64,000 bases of DNA, taken from positions 1 through 64,000 of the forward strand of contig NZ_JAUSVB010000001.1 of assembly GCF_030814415.1 (NCBI RefSeq), read 5' to 3'. A model generated the notes under the pieces. The model ran no database searches and was not told the DNA's origin. It saw nothing but the letters and a program-made list of their open reading frames with translations. Made by a program: the position numbers and the translations under genes. Of the stretch, positions 1 through 8,680 are shown in pieces; positions within the stretch are counted from its first letter, which is position 1, and every line of letters starts with the position of its first letter. This DNA is from Cellulomonas humilata. Its GTDB lineage: Bacteria; Actinomycetota; Actinomycetes; Actinomycetales; Cellulomonadaceae.

Positions 1-31
1 CGTCCTGAGCCAGAATCAAACTCTCCGTAAA
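1..31 (-). rRNA. rrs: 16S ribosomal RNA, 5' end only (partial)
   Basis: Read on the minus strand, the first bases carry the universal 16S start signature: AGAGTTTGATTCTGGCTCAG, the site of the 27F primer. The gene runs leftward out of the window, so only about 30 bases are present. The mature 5' end is placed near 31 by analogy with other actinobacteria and could be off by a few bases. Confidence 0.93.
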
Positions 32-324
32 TGTCTACATGGCACCCCACCACCAAAGCAGCAGGGCAACCGACACACGAAATGGTCCCGATAAGAACCG
101 TTCAGATTCGGCTGAATTTTGGCCCCGCCACCCCACGGAGGTGGAAACGACGGAACCTATCTCAACCAAGACCCACCACCCCCACAGCACCCCACCCCGA
201 ACGGGACAAGACACCCTGCAGATGACGAGCCATATGGCATCGACTATTTGGCACACTGTTGAGTTCTCAAGGAACAGACGCGCATCCCTCCAGGCCTTTC
301 AACCTGTCCGGAGGCAACCGTTCT
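32..324 (-). promoter_or_regulatory. rRNA operon leader with boxA-like antitermination element
   Basis: About 290 bases separate the rrn promoter from the 16S 5' end, and no gene fits here. On the minus strand, 257-276 reads TGTTCCTTGAGAACTCAACA, which matches the conserved leader motif ahead of actinobacterial 16S genes and contains a boxA-like core for Nus-factor antitermination. Short open frames crossing this stretch have no ribosome site or conserved look and are not genes. Confidence 0.75.
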
Positions 325-353
325 AACTTAGCGGAGCGGCCCTTCCCCGTCAA
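325..353 (-). promoter_or_regulatory. rRNA operon promoter (-35 TTGACG, -10 TAAGTT)
   Basis: On the minus strand, TTGACG at 353-348 is followed after exactly 17 bases by TAAGTT at 330-325. This is a good primary-sigma promoter, and transcription would run into the leader and the 16S gene. No other -35/-10 pair of comparable quality was seen between here and 623. Confidence 0.7.
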
Positions 354-536
354 ACCTCCTGGTCAGAGGAGATTCAGCTGGGGAGGAACCTGAGTTCCGC
401 GTCCGGACACTCCAGGTGACCGACGATCTGGCCGCCGGTCGAAGAGTCCGAGGATGTCGCTCCGGGGGACCAGCCACTGCGGTTCGATCCGCGGTGTCCG
501 TTCCTCCCTGCCGGGCGACATCGAGAAGATTACGCA

Positions 537-565
537 GGCACGGGCCGGAAGGGCAAATCCGTGCC
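537..565 (-). terminator. possible terminator after the TPR/thioredoxin-fold gene
   Basis: GGCACGG (537-543) pairs with CCGTGCC (559-565) around a 15-base loop, about 60 bases past the stop at 623. The stem is short and no clear U-tract follows, so this is a weak call. The rest of 361-622 shows nothing recognisable. Confidence 0.3.
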
Positions 566-622
566 CGGTGACGCGGGTCACGTCCCGTTCAGGGCTGCGA
601 CCTGCGCAGATGCACGGTCCCC

Positions 623-1561
623 TCAGTACAGGGCGCTCGCCATCGCGCGGCGGGCCGCGATCACGCGGGGGTCCTCGCCGCCGATGACCTCGAACAGGTC
701 GACGAGGCGCACGCGCACCCGCTCGCGGTCCGGACCGAACGTCGTGCGCAGGACGTCGATGAGCCGGCCGAACGCGTCCTCGACCTTGCCGCCGAGGATG
801 TCCAGGTCCGCGACCGCGAGCTGGGCGTCGACGTCCGCCGGGTTCGCGGCAGCGGCCGCACGGGCCGCCTGCAGGTCGAGGTCGCGCGTGCGGTCGAGCA
901 GCCCGACCTGCGCCAGACCGGCGCGTGCGAGGGAGTCGCGGGGGTTCTCCTTGAGCGCCTGCTCGTACGCAGCGGTCGCAGCCGCCAGGTCGTCGCGCTC
1001 GATCGCGTCGTAGGCCGCCTGGTGCAGGGGCGGGAGCTCCGGCTCGGGCTCCGGCTCGGTCGCGGCGTCGGCGTCGTTCGGTGCGGCGCGCCCGGTGATG
1101 CCGTTCGCCTCGGCGGCGGCGAGCACCTGGTCGAGGACCGCGCGGACCTGGTCCCTCGGGTAGGACCCCTGGAACAGCGGCAGCGGCTGGCCCGCCAGCA
1201 CCGCGACGACCGTCGGGACGCTCTGGGCCTGGAACGCCTGGGCGATCTGCGGGTTCGCCTCCGCGTCGATGCGGGCGAGGAGCCACCGACCGCCGTCCTC
1301 GTCGGCGAGCGACGCCAGGTCGGCGGCCACCGTGGCACTGGCCTCGCTGCGGGGCGACCACAGCACGACGACCACGGGGTGCTCCGTCGAGCTCTGCACC
1401 AGGTCGGGGAACGTGGTCTGGTCGACGTCCACCACGTAGGCGCCCGGCGAGGGCAGCCCGCCCGGGCTCCCCGGGGCGGGCGTCGCAGGACGGTTGAGCG
1501 TGGACAGGTCGACCGCTCCTCGCACGTCGAGGCGGGGACGGGGTCCGGTGGGCTGCGACAT
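623..1561 (-). CDS. tetratricopeptide / thioredoxin-fold protein (CnoX/YbbN-like)
   Basis: This 312-residue protein has a thioredoxin-like domain (about 40-145) followed by TPR-type helices (about 175-310), the architecture of CnoX (YbbN) co-chaperones. The sequence VVVVLWSPRSEAS sits where thioredoxins carry WCxxC. Both active-site cysteines are absent, so it cannot act as a classical disulfide reductase. A holdase or scaffold role is inferred from the family. The N-terminus is proline-rich with no signal peptide, so it is probably cytoplasmic. It lies 52 bases after the lipoprotein gene and may be the last gene of that operon. Confidence 0.8.
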   Translation of the reverse strand: MSQPTGPRPRLDVRGAVDLSTLNRPATPAPGSPGGLPSPGAYVVDVDQTTFPDLVQSSTEHPVVVVLWSPRSEASATVAADLASLADEDGGRWLLARIDAEANPQIAQAFQAQSVPTVVAVLAGQPLPLFQGSYPRDQVRAVLDQVLAAAEANGITGRAAPNDADAATEPEPEPELPPLHQAAYDAIERDDLAAATAAYEQALKENPRDSLARAGLAQVGLLDRTRDLDLQAARAAAAANPADVDAQLAVADLDILGGKVEDAFGRLIDVLRTTFGPDRERVRVRLVDLFEVIGGEDPRVIAARRAMASALY

Positions 1562-1613
1562 GCGGCGTTCTTCCTTCGTGGCCTGTGTCAGGGTCGGCGG
1601 GTCTGCGGGACGG

Positions 1614-2621
1614 TCACTCGGCGGTCGCCGAGGTGACGGCGTGCTCGGCGGCCAGCAGCTGCACGAGAGCCCCGCTGCCGGCCGGGGGCACGTACATGAC
1701 GAGCACGTCGGTGAACGTGCGGACGAAGTTGCTCGCAGCGCTCTGCTTGCCGGTGAGCGCCGCGTAGAAGGGGTCGGAGATCGGGATCGTCCCGCCGGCC
1801 ACGGTCAGGGTCACCGTGGACACGGTGGTGAGCTGGCCGACCACGATCGCGCCGCCGTCGACGGTCTGGAGCGTGACGACCGGCGCAGCCTCAGGGGTAT
1901 AGGTCTCCGTCGCCGACCCGGCCGCCTGGACCCCCGCCACCGTCGCGGCCCGCGCGGCCTCGATGCTGGTGCGGAACGTGTCCAGCTGGAACGACGCCGC
2001 GTAAGGAGAGGCGGCGCCGTTCGCCAGGACGTCCGCGTACTGCTGGAGCGCCTCGGTCGGCGTCACGAGGAGTCCGGTCGCGTCGGGCGCCAGCACGGGG
2101 CTGCCGGTCTCCGGCGCTGCCGTGGCCGGCATCTGCACGCCCGCGCCCATCCGTCCCCAGCCCCACAGCCGGTACGGCTCCCGCGGCGCGGTCTGCTGCA
2201 TCACGAGGATGCGCGGCGCCTGGAGGTCGTCGGGCTGCTTGGTGACGACCAGCTGGGTGCGCGGCCAGACGTCGGTCTGCGGCACGATCAGCGCCTGCTC
2301 GTCCGTGGGCAGGGCGGTCGGCGGCTTCGCGCCCGCCGTCGCCGTGGCGCGGGCGTACTCCGCCGTCCGCACCGCGAGCGCCGGGCCCTCCACCCGGGGC
2401 GGCAGCTGAGCCGCGTCCAGAGCAGCGTCGGCCGCGGCGAGGACCTCGCCGACGTCGGTCAGCACGTCCTGGGACTGGAACACCGTCGTCGCCGCCGGGG
2501 CGACGGCCGGTACGGGCTCGGGCTCGGGCTGCGGGAGCGGCGCGGCGCAGGCGGTCAGCCCGAGCACCAGCGCGCAGCCGGCGGCGACGAGCAGCCGACG
2601 GGACCGTGGCGTGCCGGTCAT
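1614..2621 (-). CDS. secreted lipoprotein of unknown function
   Basis: This 335-residue protein has a lipoprotein signal: basic residues, a hydrophobic stretch and the lipobox LTAC, with Cys near residue 24. A Pro/Glu-rich linker (PQPEPEPVPAV) follows, so the mature protein should be anchored outside the membrane. The ATG at 2621 was chosen because AGAGGAG lies just upstream and because it makes an ATGA overlap with the preceding gene. An upstream in-frame ATG would bury the signal peptide. No enzymatic motif was recognised. The linkage to the two-pass membrane protein suggests that the two work together at the cell surface. Confidence 0.75.
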   Translation of the reverse strand: MTGTPRSRRLLVAAGCALVLGLTACAAPLPQPEPEPVPAVAPAATTVFQSQDVLTDVGEVLAAADAALDAAQLPPRVEGPALAVRTAEYARATATAGAKPPTALPTDEQALIVPQTDVWPRTQLVVTKQPDDLQAPRILVMQQTAPREPYRLWGWGRMGAGVQMPATAAPETGSPVLAPDATGLLVTPTEALQQYADVLANGAASPYAASFQLDTFRTSIEAARAATVAGVQAAGSATETYTPEAAPVVTLQTVDGGAIVVGQLTTVSTVTLTVAGGTIPISDPFYAALTGKQSAASNFVRTFTDVLVMYVPPAGSGALVQLLAAEHAVTSATAE

Positions 2622-4225
2622 CGCTGCTCCTCTCTCGCGTCGGTGTCGTTCTGCTGTGCGTCGGCGGTGCCCTCGGTCGGTGGCAGCCCCCACGCGCGGC
2701 GCCAGGCGTCGGCCCGGGAGCCGGCGGTCGCCGGGTCGTCCGTCGCGGGTGCGTCGCTCGCGGCGGGGCGCACCCAGGTGGGCCGGCCGGCGTGCACCGA
2801 CGAGTCGGGTCCGGACGCTGATCCGGGACGCACCCGGGCCCCGGGCGGAGGCGGCACCGCGGACCAGCCGGCGGGTCCGCTGCGGTCCGGTCCCGTGACG
2901 GGCGTCGGCGCGGCTCCCGTCGTCGCGCTCGATGGTGGCGGTCCGGCGGTCCCTCGGACCCAGGACGGTCGGCCGTGCGGGGTGGCCGGTCCCTGGTCCG
3001 CGGCGCGGTCCGGTCCGACGGGTGCACCGCTCGGTCCGACGGGTGCACCGCTCGGTCCGACGGGTGCGCCGCTCGGTCGGCTCGTCGGTCCGGCGGGCGG
3101 TGCGCCGCTCGGCCGGCCCGGCGCCGGCGGCGGGGTGCCCGGGCCGGAGGTGCGCGCTGGGGCCGGCGTCGGCGCCCAGGCTCCCGCGGAGTGCCGGTGC
3201 TCATGAGCCGGGTTCGCCTGCGTCACAGGGATCGAGTCCGTGGGCGGTCGCAACGCTCGCCGGCTCGTCGCCGTCGATGTCGGCAGGGTCGCGGACGCGG
3301 CCGTCGGGACGGCGACGCGTGACGGCTCGGTCGACGCCGGAGCAGGTGCGGAGACAGGTGCCGTCGCAGGTGCGGGGACCTGCGGGACCGGGGCGGACCG
3401 CGGCTTGCTCGCGTGCGCCTGCGCAGCCTCGCGCATCTGGCGCCGCGTGAGCACCGGGATCGCGTCGATGTCGCCGCTGACGACCACGGCAGGGGTGGCG
3501 CCGGTGGTCACCGGGTGCCACCGCGGCTCGTCGAGCCCGGCACGCCGACGACGGACCTCGCGCAGCAGGAGCCAGACCGAGAGGAGCACCAGCAACGTCC
3601 CGACGGCGACGCACGGCCACAGCCAGGGCGTCGTGACCACGCGCGGCCACGCGAGGGACAAGGTGGGGGCGGACTCCCCCGTGCTGACCGCGAGCAGGCT
3701 CCAGCGGCCCTCCTGCGCCGGCCAGACCAGCTCGGCGGACCCGGTCCCCGTCTCCTGCGCGACCCAGAGGTCCGACCCGGTCGGGTCGGCGGCGGTGGCC
3801 GGTCCGTCGGTGGCCCCGTCGGTCGGCGTGGGCGTCGGCACGGGCTCCGCCGGCGCCGCAGCCGTCGCCGCGTCCGTCGGCTCTGCCGTGGGCGCCGGGG
3901 CGGCGACGTCGTCGACCGCCAGCGTGTGCCAGGCCGACAGGCCCGTGACCTGCCCGTGCGCGTCGGTGCCCACCCAGCCGGCCACGTCCGTGTCCCGACC
4001 GACCGCCAGGACGACGTTGCCACCGTCGGGCACGCTCACCTTGACGGTCACGGGGTCGCCGCCGAGCTCGAGGACACCCGGGTCGGTCACGAGAGTGTGC
4101 GCACCGCCGGACGTCGTCGCGACGAGCACGTCATCGGCTCGCCAGACCGTCGCCGACGCGATGCCGAGACCGATGACGACCAGTCCGACGACGCCGACGG
4201 CGGCGGTGGTCAGTCGCTTGAGCAC
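2618..4225 (-). CDS. two-pass membrane protein with extracytoplasmic domain and long Pro-rich tail
   Basis: I do not recognise this 535-residue protein as a named family. It has an N-terminal membrane segment (about 8-27), an extracytoplasmic part of about 170 residues containing a Thr/Ala/Pro linker, a second membrane segment (about 197-217), and a cytoplasmic tail rich in Pro, Ala, Ser and Gly. The tail contains three perfect seven-residue repeats. Translation starts at a GTG with GGAGG seven bases upstream. Its stop overlaps the start of the lipoprotein gene (ATGA), so the two are translationally coupled. The tail resembles flexible protein-interaction regions rather than a catalytic domain. 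Confidence 0.65.
   Translation of the reverse strand: MLKRLTTAAVGVVGLVVIGLGIASATVWRADDVLVATTSGGAHTLVTDPGVLELGGDPVTVKVSVPDGGNVVLAVGRDTDVAGWVGTDAHGQVTGLSAWHTLAVDDVAAPAPTAEPTDAATAAAPAEPVPTPTPTDGATDGPATAADPTGSDLWVAQETGTGSAELVWPAQEGRWSLLAVSTGESAPTLSLAWPRVVTTPWLWPCVAVGTLLVLLSVWLLLREVRRRRAGLDEPRWHPVTTGATPAVVVSGDIDAIPVLTRRQMREAAQAHASKPRSAPVPQVPAPATAPVSAPAPASTEPSRVAVPTAASATLPTSTATSRRALRPPTDSIPVTQANPAHEHRHSAGAWAPTPAPARTSGPGTPPPAPGRPSGAPPAGPTSRPSGAPVGPSGAPVGPSGAPVGPDRAADQGPATPHGRPSWVRGTAGPPPSSATTGAAPTPVTGPDRSGPAGWSAVPPPPGARVRPGSASGPDSSVHAGRPTWVRPAASDAPATDDPATAGSRADAWRRAWGLPPTEGTADAQQNDTDAREEQR
3012..3074. repeat. three 21-bp tandem repeats inside a coding region
   Basis: Three consecutive 21-bp units (3012-3032, 3033-3053, 3054-3074) differ at one base. 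They encode a repeated Pro-Ser-Gly-Ala-Pro-Val-Gly heptad in the tail of the membrane protein. Copy number could vary without a frameshift. Confidence 0.85.
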
Positions 4226-4442
4226 GCAGGATCCTCCAGGGACGGGGACCCCAGGATAGGCAGAGGGGCTCCTCGCGGCCGAACCGGGAACGAATGGACG
4301 GATCCGCCCGAGCGTGCATACCTGGGGGTGCGCACATCCGCGGCACCGTGAACACGCGTATCCTGACCGGCGGGCTCCGGAAGTCGACGAGCGCCTCGTC
4401 CGAGGCCGCTGAGCGGAGCCACAGTGCCCAGGAGGACTGCTC
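4226..4442. promoter_or_regulatory. divergent promoter region
   Basis: This gap separates the leftward membrane-protein operon from the rightward coiled-coil gene. TATCCT occurs on the minus strand at 4258-4253 and on the plus strand at 4359-4364. Each is a plausible -10 for its gene, but neither has a good -35. The strongest signal is the ribosome site AGGAGG at 4430-4435, seven bases before the GTG at 4443. Confidence 0.35.
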
Positions 4443-6683
4443 GTGCCCGACGCCCGGACCCCCTTCCCCGTCGTCAGCTTCCGCGGCTACGAACGCGAAG
4501 CTGTCGATGCTCGTATCGCCGGGCTGGAGAAGGCTCTTGCCGACGCCCGCGCCCAGGTGGAGTCCCTCGACGGACGCGCCATGCAGGTAGCCGGCGAGCT
4601 GTCCGAGGCGCACCGCCAGCTGCGGGAGGCCGAACGGCCCACCTACTCGGGTCTGGGCTCGCGCATCGAGCAGCTCCTGCGTTCCGCCGAGGAGCAGTCC
4701 TCGGACGTCGTCTCCCAGGCGAACGCCCAGGCGGCCGACGCTCTGGCCCGCGCCAAGCTCGCCTCCGGCCAGCTGCGTGCCCGCGCGGAGAACGAGGTCG
4801 CCGAGGTCGTCGCCACCGCACGTCGGGAGGCGGACGAGGTCAAGACGACGGCCGCCGCCGAGGCCGAGAGCACGCTCCTGGCCGCGCAGCGCCGCGCGGA
4901 GGAGCTCGTCGGCTCCGCCGAGCGCGAGGCCGCACGCATCCAGAGCGCCATCACGACCGAGGAGAGCGAGCGTCGCAGCTCCCTCGAGCGCGAGCTGGGC
5001 ACGCTGCGTGCGAGCGTCGAGCACGAGGCCACGCAGCTGCGCATCGCGACGGAGCGCACCGCGAGCGAGCTCCGGTCGCGCTCCGAGACGGAGACCACCG
5101 CGCAGCGCGAGGAGGCCGAGCGGTACGCGCAGGACCTGCGCCAGAGCGCCGACGCGGACACCACCGAGCTGCGCCAGCGGGTCGAGGGCGAGCTCGCCAC
5201 CGCGCGGGTCGAGGTCGACCGGTACGTGGCGCAGCAGCGCAGCGACGTGGCCGCCGAGGTTGCCGCCGCCCGCCAGCAGGCCGCCGACGACGTCACCTCG
5301 CTCCGGGTGCACACCCAGGAGTACGCGGACGGCCTGCGCGCCGCCGCCGAGCGGGACGCGGCTGCACTCCAGCAGCGGGTCGCGTCCGAGGTCGCCGCGC
5401 TGCGGGTCGAGGCCGAGCAGTACGCGGCGTTCGTCCGCGCGCAGGCCGACCGCGAGACCGGCGAGCTGCGCGCGACGACGTCCGACGAGCTCGCCGCCCA
5501 GCGGGCGGACGCCGAGCAGACCGTCCTCGCCCTGCGCGGCGACGCTGAGCGGTACGCCGCCGACCTGCGCACGCAGGCGGAGCGCGAGACCACCGAGCTG
5601 CGCGAGCGTGCCGGTCAGGAGACGTCGCACCTGCGCGACGTGACGACGCGCGAGGCTGCCGAGCTGCAGGAGGTCACCGCGCGGGAGACCACCGAGCTGC
5701 GGGCCGCGGCCGAGCGCGAGAGCGCCGAGCTGCGCGAGCGTGCCCGGCTCGAGGTCGAGCGCGCGATCACCGAGGCCCGCCGGTCGGCGGCCGAGGTGAC
5801 CTCCTCGGCCAAGGCTCGCGCCGACGAGCTGGTCCGTGACGCGGAGCAGCAGCTGGCCGACGCCGAGCTGAGCATCGCCTCGCGCCGCGAGGCCGCCGAG
5901 CGCGAGGACGCAGACCGGCACGAGACCGCGCGGGCGGAGACGGAGCGCCTCGTGCGCGACGCCGAGGCGCACGCGGCGGAGGCCGAGCAGCGGGTGGCGA
6001 AGGCGCTCGCGCAGGCCGACAAGGTGCGGACGGACGCCGAGCAGCACGCCAAGGAGCTCCTCTCCAACGCGCGCCGCAACGCCGACCGCGTGGTGGCCGA
6101 GGCCCGCGAGCACGCCGAGAAGCAGATCTCCGACTCGATGATCGAGTCCGAGCGCGAGCGGACGACCGCGACCCGACAGGTCGAGGACCTCAACCGGCAG
6201 CGCGAGTCGATCACGTCCTACCTCGACGAGCTGCGCAACCTCCTGGGGCACAACCCCGACCGGGCCACCCTCGAGCGCGCCAGCCGGGCGGAGGCCGCGT
6301 TCGAGCAGGAGCAGAAGTCGGCCCCGGCGGCCAAGTCGAAGACGGCCCCCGAGAAGGCGTCGTCGGAGTCCGCGCCCGCGCAGCCGCAGAAGTCGGCGGC
6401 GACGCCGGACGCGGAGGGCGAGCAGCCTCCCGTCGCGCCCGCCGGAAAGCCGGCCCGACCGGCCTCGCGGCCCACGAAGTCGCGTCCCGCTCCCGTCTCG
6501 GCCGCCATCCCCGTCGTCGCGGAGGCTCCGGCCGACGAGACCGGCTCGGACGAGAAGGCGTCGGACGAGAAGGCGCCGGGCGACGCCGCTCCCGCAGAGG
6601 AGCAGGTCAAGGACGCGCCTGAGGCTGCCGATGTCGAGGGCGAGCAGCCCACCAAGGACGACGCAGCCGCGCCGACCCGCTGA
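4443..6683 (+). CDS. long coiled-coil cytoskeletal/polarity protein (DivIVA/Scy/FilP-like)
   Basis: This 746-residue protein is almost entirely Ala/Glu/Arg-rich coiled coil from about residue 15 to 620, with recurring TTELR- and AERYA-type units. An acidic, Pro/Lys-rich disordered tail follows. The start FPVVSFRGYEREAVDARI resembles the N-terminal DivIVA-type segment of actinobacterial Scy/FilP proteins, long misannotated as cellulose-binding proteins, that organise the cell pole. There is no signal peptide or membrane segment. A GTG start with a strong AGGAGG site is clear. A role in cell shape or polar growth is inferred from architecture alone, because long coiled coils attract false homologies. 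Confidence 0.75.
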   Translation: MPDARTPFPVVSFRGYEREAVDARIAGLEKALADARAQVESLDGRAMQVAGELSEAHRQLREAERPTYSGLGSRIEQLLRSAEEQSSDVVSQANAQAADALARAKLASGQLRARAENEVAEVVATARREADEVKTTAAAEAESTLLAAQRRAEELVGSAEREAARIQSAITTEESERRSSLERELGTLRASVEHEATQLRIATERTASELRSRSETETTAQREEAERYAQDLRQSADADTTELRQRVEGELATARVEVDRYVAQQRSDVAAEVAAARQQAADDVTSLRVHTQEYADGLRAAAERDAAALQQRVASEVAALRVEAEQYAAFVRAQADRETGELRATTSDELAAQRADAEQTVLALRGDAERYAADLRTQAERETTELRERAGQETSHLRDVTTREAAELQEVTARETTELRAAAERESAELRERARLEVERAITEARRSAAEVTSSAKARADELVRDAEQQLADAELSIASRREAAEREDADRHETARAETERLVRDAEAHAAEAEQRVAKALAQADKVRTDAEQHAKELLSNARRNADRVVAEAREHAEKQISDSMIESERERTTATRQVEDLNRQRESITSYLDELRNLLGHNPDRATLERASRAEAAFEQEQKSAPAAKSKTAPEKASSESAPAQPQKSAATPDAEGEQPPVAPAGKPARPASRPTKSRPAPVSAAIPVVAEAPADETGSDEKASDEKAPGDAAPAEEQVKDAPEAADVEGEQPTKDDAAAPTR

Positions 6684-6711
6684 CGGGCTCCCGGCACAAG
6701 CAGAGGCGAAC

Positions 6712-7131
6712 GTGACCGACGAGAAGGCTGCCCGCTGGCGCGAGGAGCGGCGGGCGGCGGCTGCCGCGCACGGTGAGCTGCTGGCCAACCGGCAGCGAGC
6801 CGAGTCCGCCCAGGCGCAGGAGCAGATCGACGCGTTCCTGCGCCGGGCGCTGAAGTACGGCCCGACCCCGGAGCCGCTCTCGGCGCGCAGCTACGACGGC
6901 CGGGCCCACTACAAGACCCCGTTGGTCGGGTGGTACCTGCGGCGCGACGAGACGGTCGCGATCGACACCGACGGGAAGTTCTACGTCCTCACGGTGCCGT
7001 CGAGCCTCGCGGCACGGTTCCGCGGCGTGACCCCGGAGCCGTCCGCTCCCCCGCTCGTGATCGGCGCGGGCGGCAAGGACGGCGAGTCCCTCGACATGTC
7101 GCAGGCGCTCGCGCGCGTGCTCGGGCGCTAG
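6712..7131 (+). CDS. small conserved-type protein downstream of the coiled-coil gene
   Basis: I do not recognise this 139-residue protein. An Arg/Ala/Glu-rich helical N-terminus (about 1-45) leads into a compact region with GWYLRRDETVAIDTDGKFYV (about 73-92) that looks like a small beta-rich domain. The GTG at 6712 was chosen because it follows the upstream stop by 28 bases and avoids an unlikely Arg/Pro-rich extension; its ribosome site (AGAGG) is modest. It probably shares a transcript with the coiled-coil gene. Its stop overlaps that of the convergent hydrolase gene at a CTAG. Confidence 0.65.
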   Translation: MTDEKAARWREERRAAAAAHGELLANRQRAESAQAQEQIDAFLRRALKYGPTPEPLSARSYDGRAHYKTPLVGWYLRRDETVAIDTDGKFYVLTVPSSLAARFRGVTPEPSAPPLVIGAGGKDGESLDMSQALARVLGR

Positions 7132-7919
7132 CCCTCGTCGCTCGTCGCGTCCGCGGCCTGCGCCAGGTCGGCGAGCGCGGCCGCTACCGCAGCGGGCTCC
7201 TCGACGGACGACAGGTGCCCAGCGCGCGGGACGACGACGAGCCGCGCCTGCTCCGACGTCGCGACCAGGTGCTCGGCCGCCTCGACGGGGGTCACGGTGT
7301 CCTCGTCGCCGACCACCACGACGACGGGCCCGCCGAACGCGTGCAGCACCTCCGAACGGTCCGGTCGTGCCGCCATCGCGCGCTGCGACCAGGCGATGCC
7401 GGCGGGCTCCTGCTGGTCGATCCACGCCATGACCTCGTCGGCGACCTCCGGCCGGGAGGACCTCGTCGACTCCCCCAGCAACGAGGACACCATGGGCCGG
7501 ACGGGGTCGACCGAGCCGGACTCCTCCGCCTCGGCCGCGATGCGCAGCCGGTTGGCGCGCGCCTCGGGGGCGTCGGCCGTCGACTTGGTGTCCACGAGCG
7601 CCAGGGCAGCGACGAGGTCAGGGTGGCGTTCGACGAGCGCGAGCGCGACGTAGCCGCCCATCGAGAGGCCGGCGACGACCGCTCGCTCGACGCCCGCAGC
7701 ACGCATCGCGGCCGCGACCAGGTCTGCCGACGCCTCCAGTGCCGGTTCCGGCAGGTCGGAGGCGTTGCCCGGCGTCCCGGGCAGGTCGACGGCGTGCACC
7801 GGGCGGCCGGCGGGGAGCTGACGGGCGACGTCGTCCCACATGCGGTGGTCCAGGGGGAACCCGTGCAGCAGGACCAGCGGCAGTCCGTCGCCGTCCTCGC
7901 GGTACGTGTGCAGGCTCAT
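7128..7919 (-). CDS. alpha/beta-fold hydrolase
   Basis: This 263-residue protein has the alpha/beta-hydrolase layout: LVLLHGFPLDHRMW near residue 16 (oxyanion loop), the nucleophile elbow GLSMGG near residue 87, a late Asp in VVVVGDEDTVTP and a catalytic His in RAGHLSSVEEP. The length and motifs resemble 3-oxoadipate enol-lactonase or non-haem haloperoxidase-type esterases, but the substrate cannot be read from sequence. It is the last gene of an operon whose members overlap by ATGA. The ATG at 7919 coincides with the stop of the preceding gene. Confidence 0.8.
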   Translation of the reverse strand: MSLHTYREDGDGLPLVLLHGFPLDHRMWDDVARQLPAGRPVHAVDLPGTPGNASDLPEPALEASADLVAAAMRAAGVERAVVAGLSMGGYVALALVERHPDLVAALALVDTKSTADAPEARANRLRIAAEAEESGSVDPVRPMVSSLLGESTRSSRPEVADEVMAWIDQQEPAGIAWSQRAMAARPDRSEVLHAFGGPVVVVVGDEDTVTPVEAAEHLVATSEQARLVVVPRAGHLSSVEEPAAVAAALADLAQAADATSDEG

Positions 7920-8680
7920 GCGTCGTCCTCCGCGGTCGTGCTCGGACCGGTCCAGGTGGTGGGCAGCGGGACCGGGTGGTCGGGCAGCACGTGGGCGACG
8001 ATCTCGTCCAGCACGCGCCGGACGGCGGACTCGCCGACCCACAGGTGCTTCGCGCCGTCGACCCCGATGACCTCCGCCTGCGGCACGCGCGCGAACCGTC
8101 GCCGGGCCTCGTCGGGGCGCAGGTAGTCGTCGAGCTCCGGGACCAGGACCACGAGCGGCTTGCCGAACGCTGCCCACGCGTCCAGGTCGGTCTCCGTCGC
8201 GCGGTGCAGCGGCGGGGAGAGCAGGATCGCGCCCTCGATCGACGGGTCGCGGCCGTGCATGAGCACCAGCTCGGTGCCGAACGACCAGCCGACCAGCCAC
8301 CGGTTCGGCAGGTCGTGGAACTCGGCGAACTCGATCGCGGCGTGCACGTCGAACCGCTCGGCGACCCCGCCGTCGAACGCTCCCCCGCTGGTCCCCCGCG
8401 GGCTCACGGTGCCGCGCGTGTTGAACCGGAGCACGGCCAGGTCCGCGAGGGCCGGCAGCCGCCAGGCCGCCTTCCGGTAGACGTGCGAGTCCATGTAGCC
8501 GCCGTGCGTGGGCAGCGGGTGCAGCGTCACGAGCGTGGCCGCGGGTGGTGCGTCGGCGGGCCGGGCGAGCTCGCCGACGAGCGTGAGCCCGTCCGCGGTG
8601 TGCAGCTCGACGTCCTGGCGGACCGCCGGAAGGACGGTGAGCGACCGGATGGGGCTGGGGTCCGAGATGTGCGTGGTCAT
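7916..8680 (-). CDS. alpha/beta hydrolase of the small dienelactone hydrolase-like type
   Basis: This 254-residue protein has TLVTLHPLPTHGGYMDSHV (about 51-69) as its oxyanion region, GWSFGTELVL (near 130) as nucleophile elbow, an acidic residue in VLVPELDDYLRP and a His in DGAKHLWVGE. There is no signal peptide, so it is cytoplasmic. It resembles the alpha/beta hydrolases of the YfhR/CocE-like group; the natural ester is unknown. The start and stop both form ATGA overlaps with the neighbouring genes. Confidence 0.75.
   Translation of the reverse strand: MTTHISDPSPIRSLTVLPAVRQDVELHTADGLTLVGELARPADAPPAATLVTLHPLPTHGGYMDSHVYRKAAWRLPALADLAVLRFNTRGTVSPRGTSGGAFDGGVAERFDVHAAIEFAEFHDLPNRWLVGWSFGTELVLMHGRDPSIEGAILLSPPLHRATETDLDAWAAFGKPLVVLVPELDDYLRPDEARRRFARVPQAEVIGVDGAKHLWVGESAVRRVLDEIVAHVLPDHPVPLPTTWTGPSTTAEDDA

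Noticed and set aside
31-326. Short open frames over the rRNA leader
   Set aside because: They overlap the promoter, boxA-like element and leader, differ in every frame and have no ribosome sites.
1494-3206. A 570-codon open frame on the plus strand opposite the lipoprotein and membrane-protein genes
   Set aside because: It is Arg/Gly-rich, lacks a ribosome site and family motifs, and lies wholly antisense to genes with signal peptides and coupled starts. It is a high-G+C shadow.
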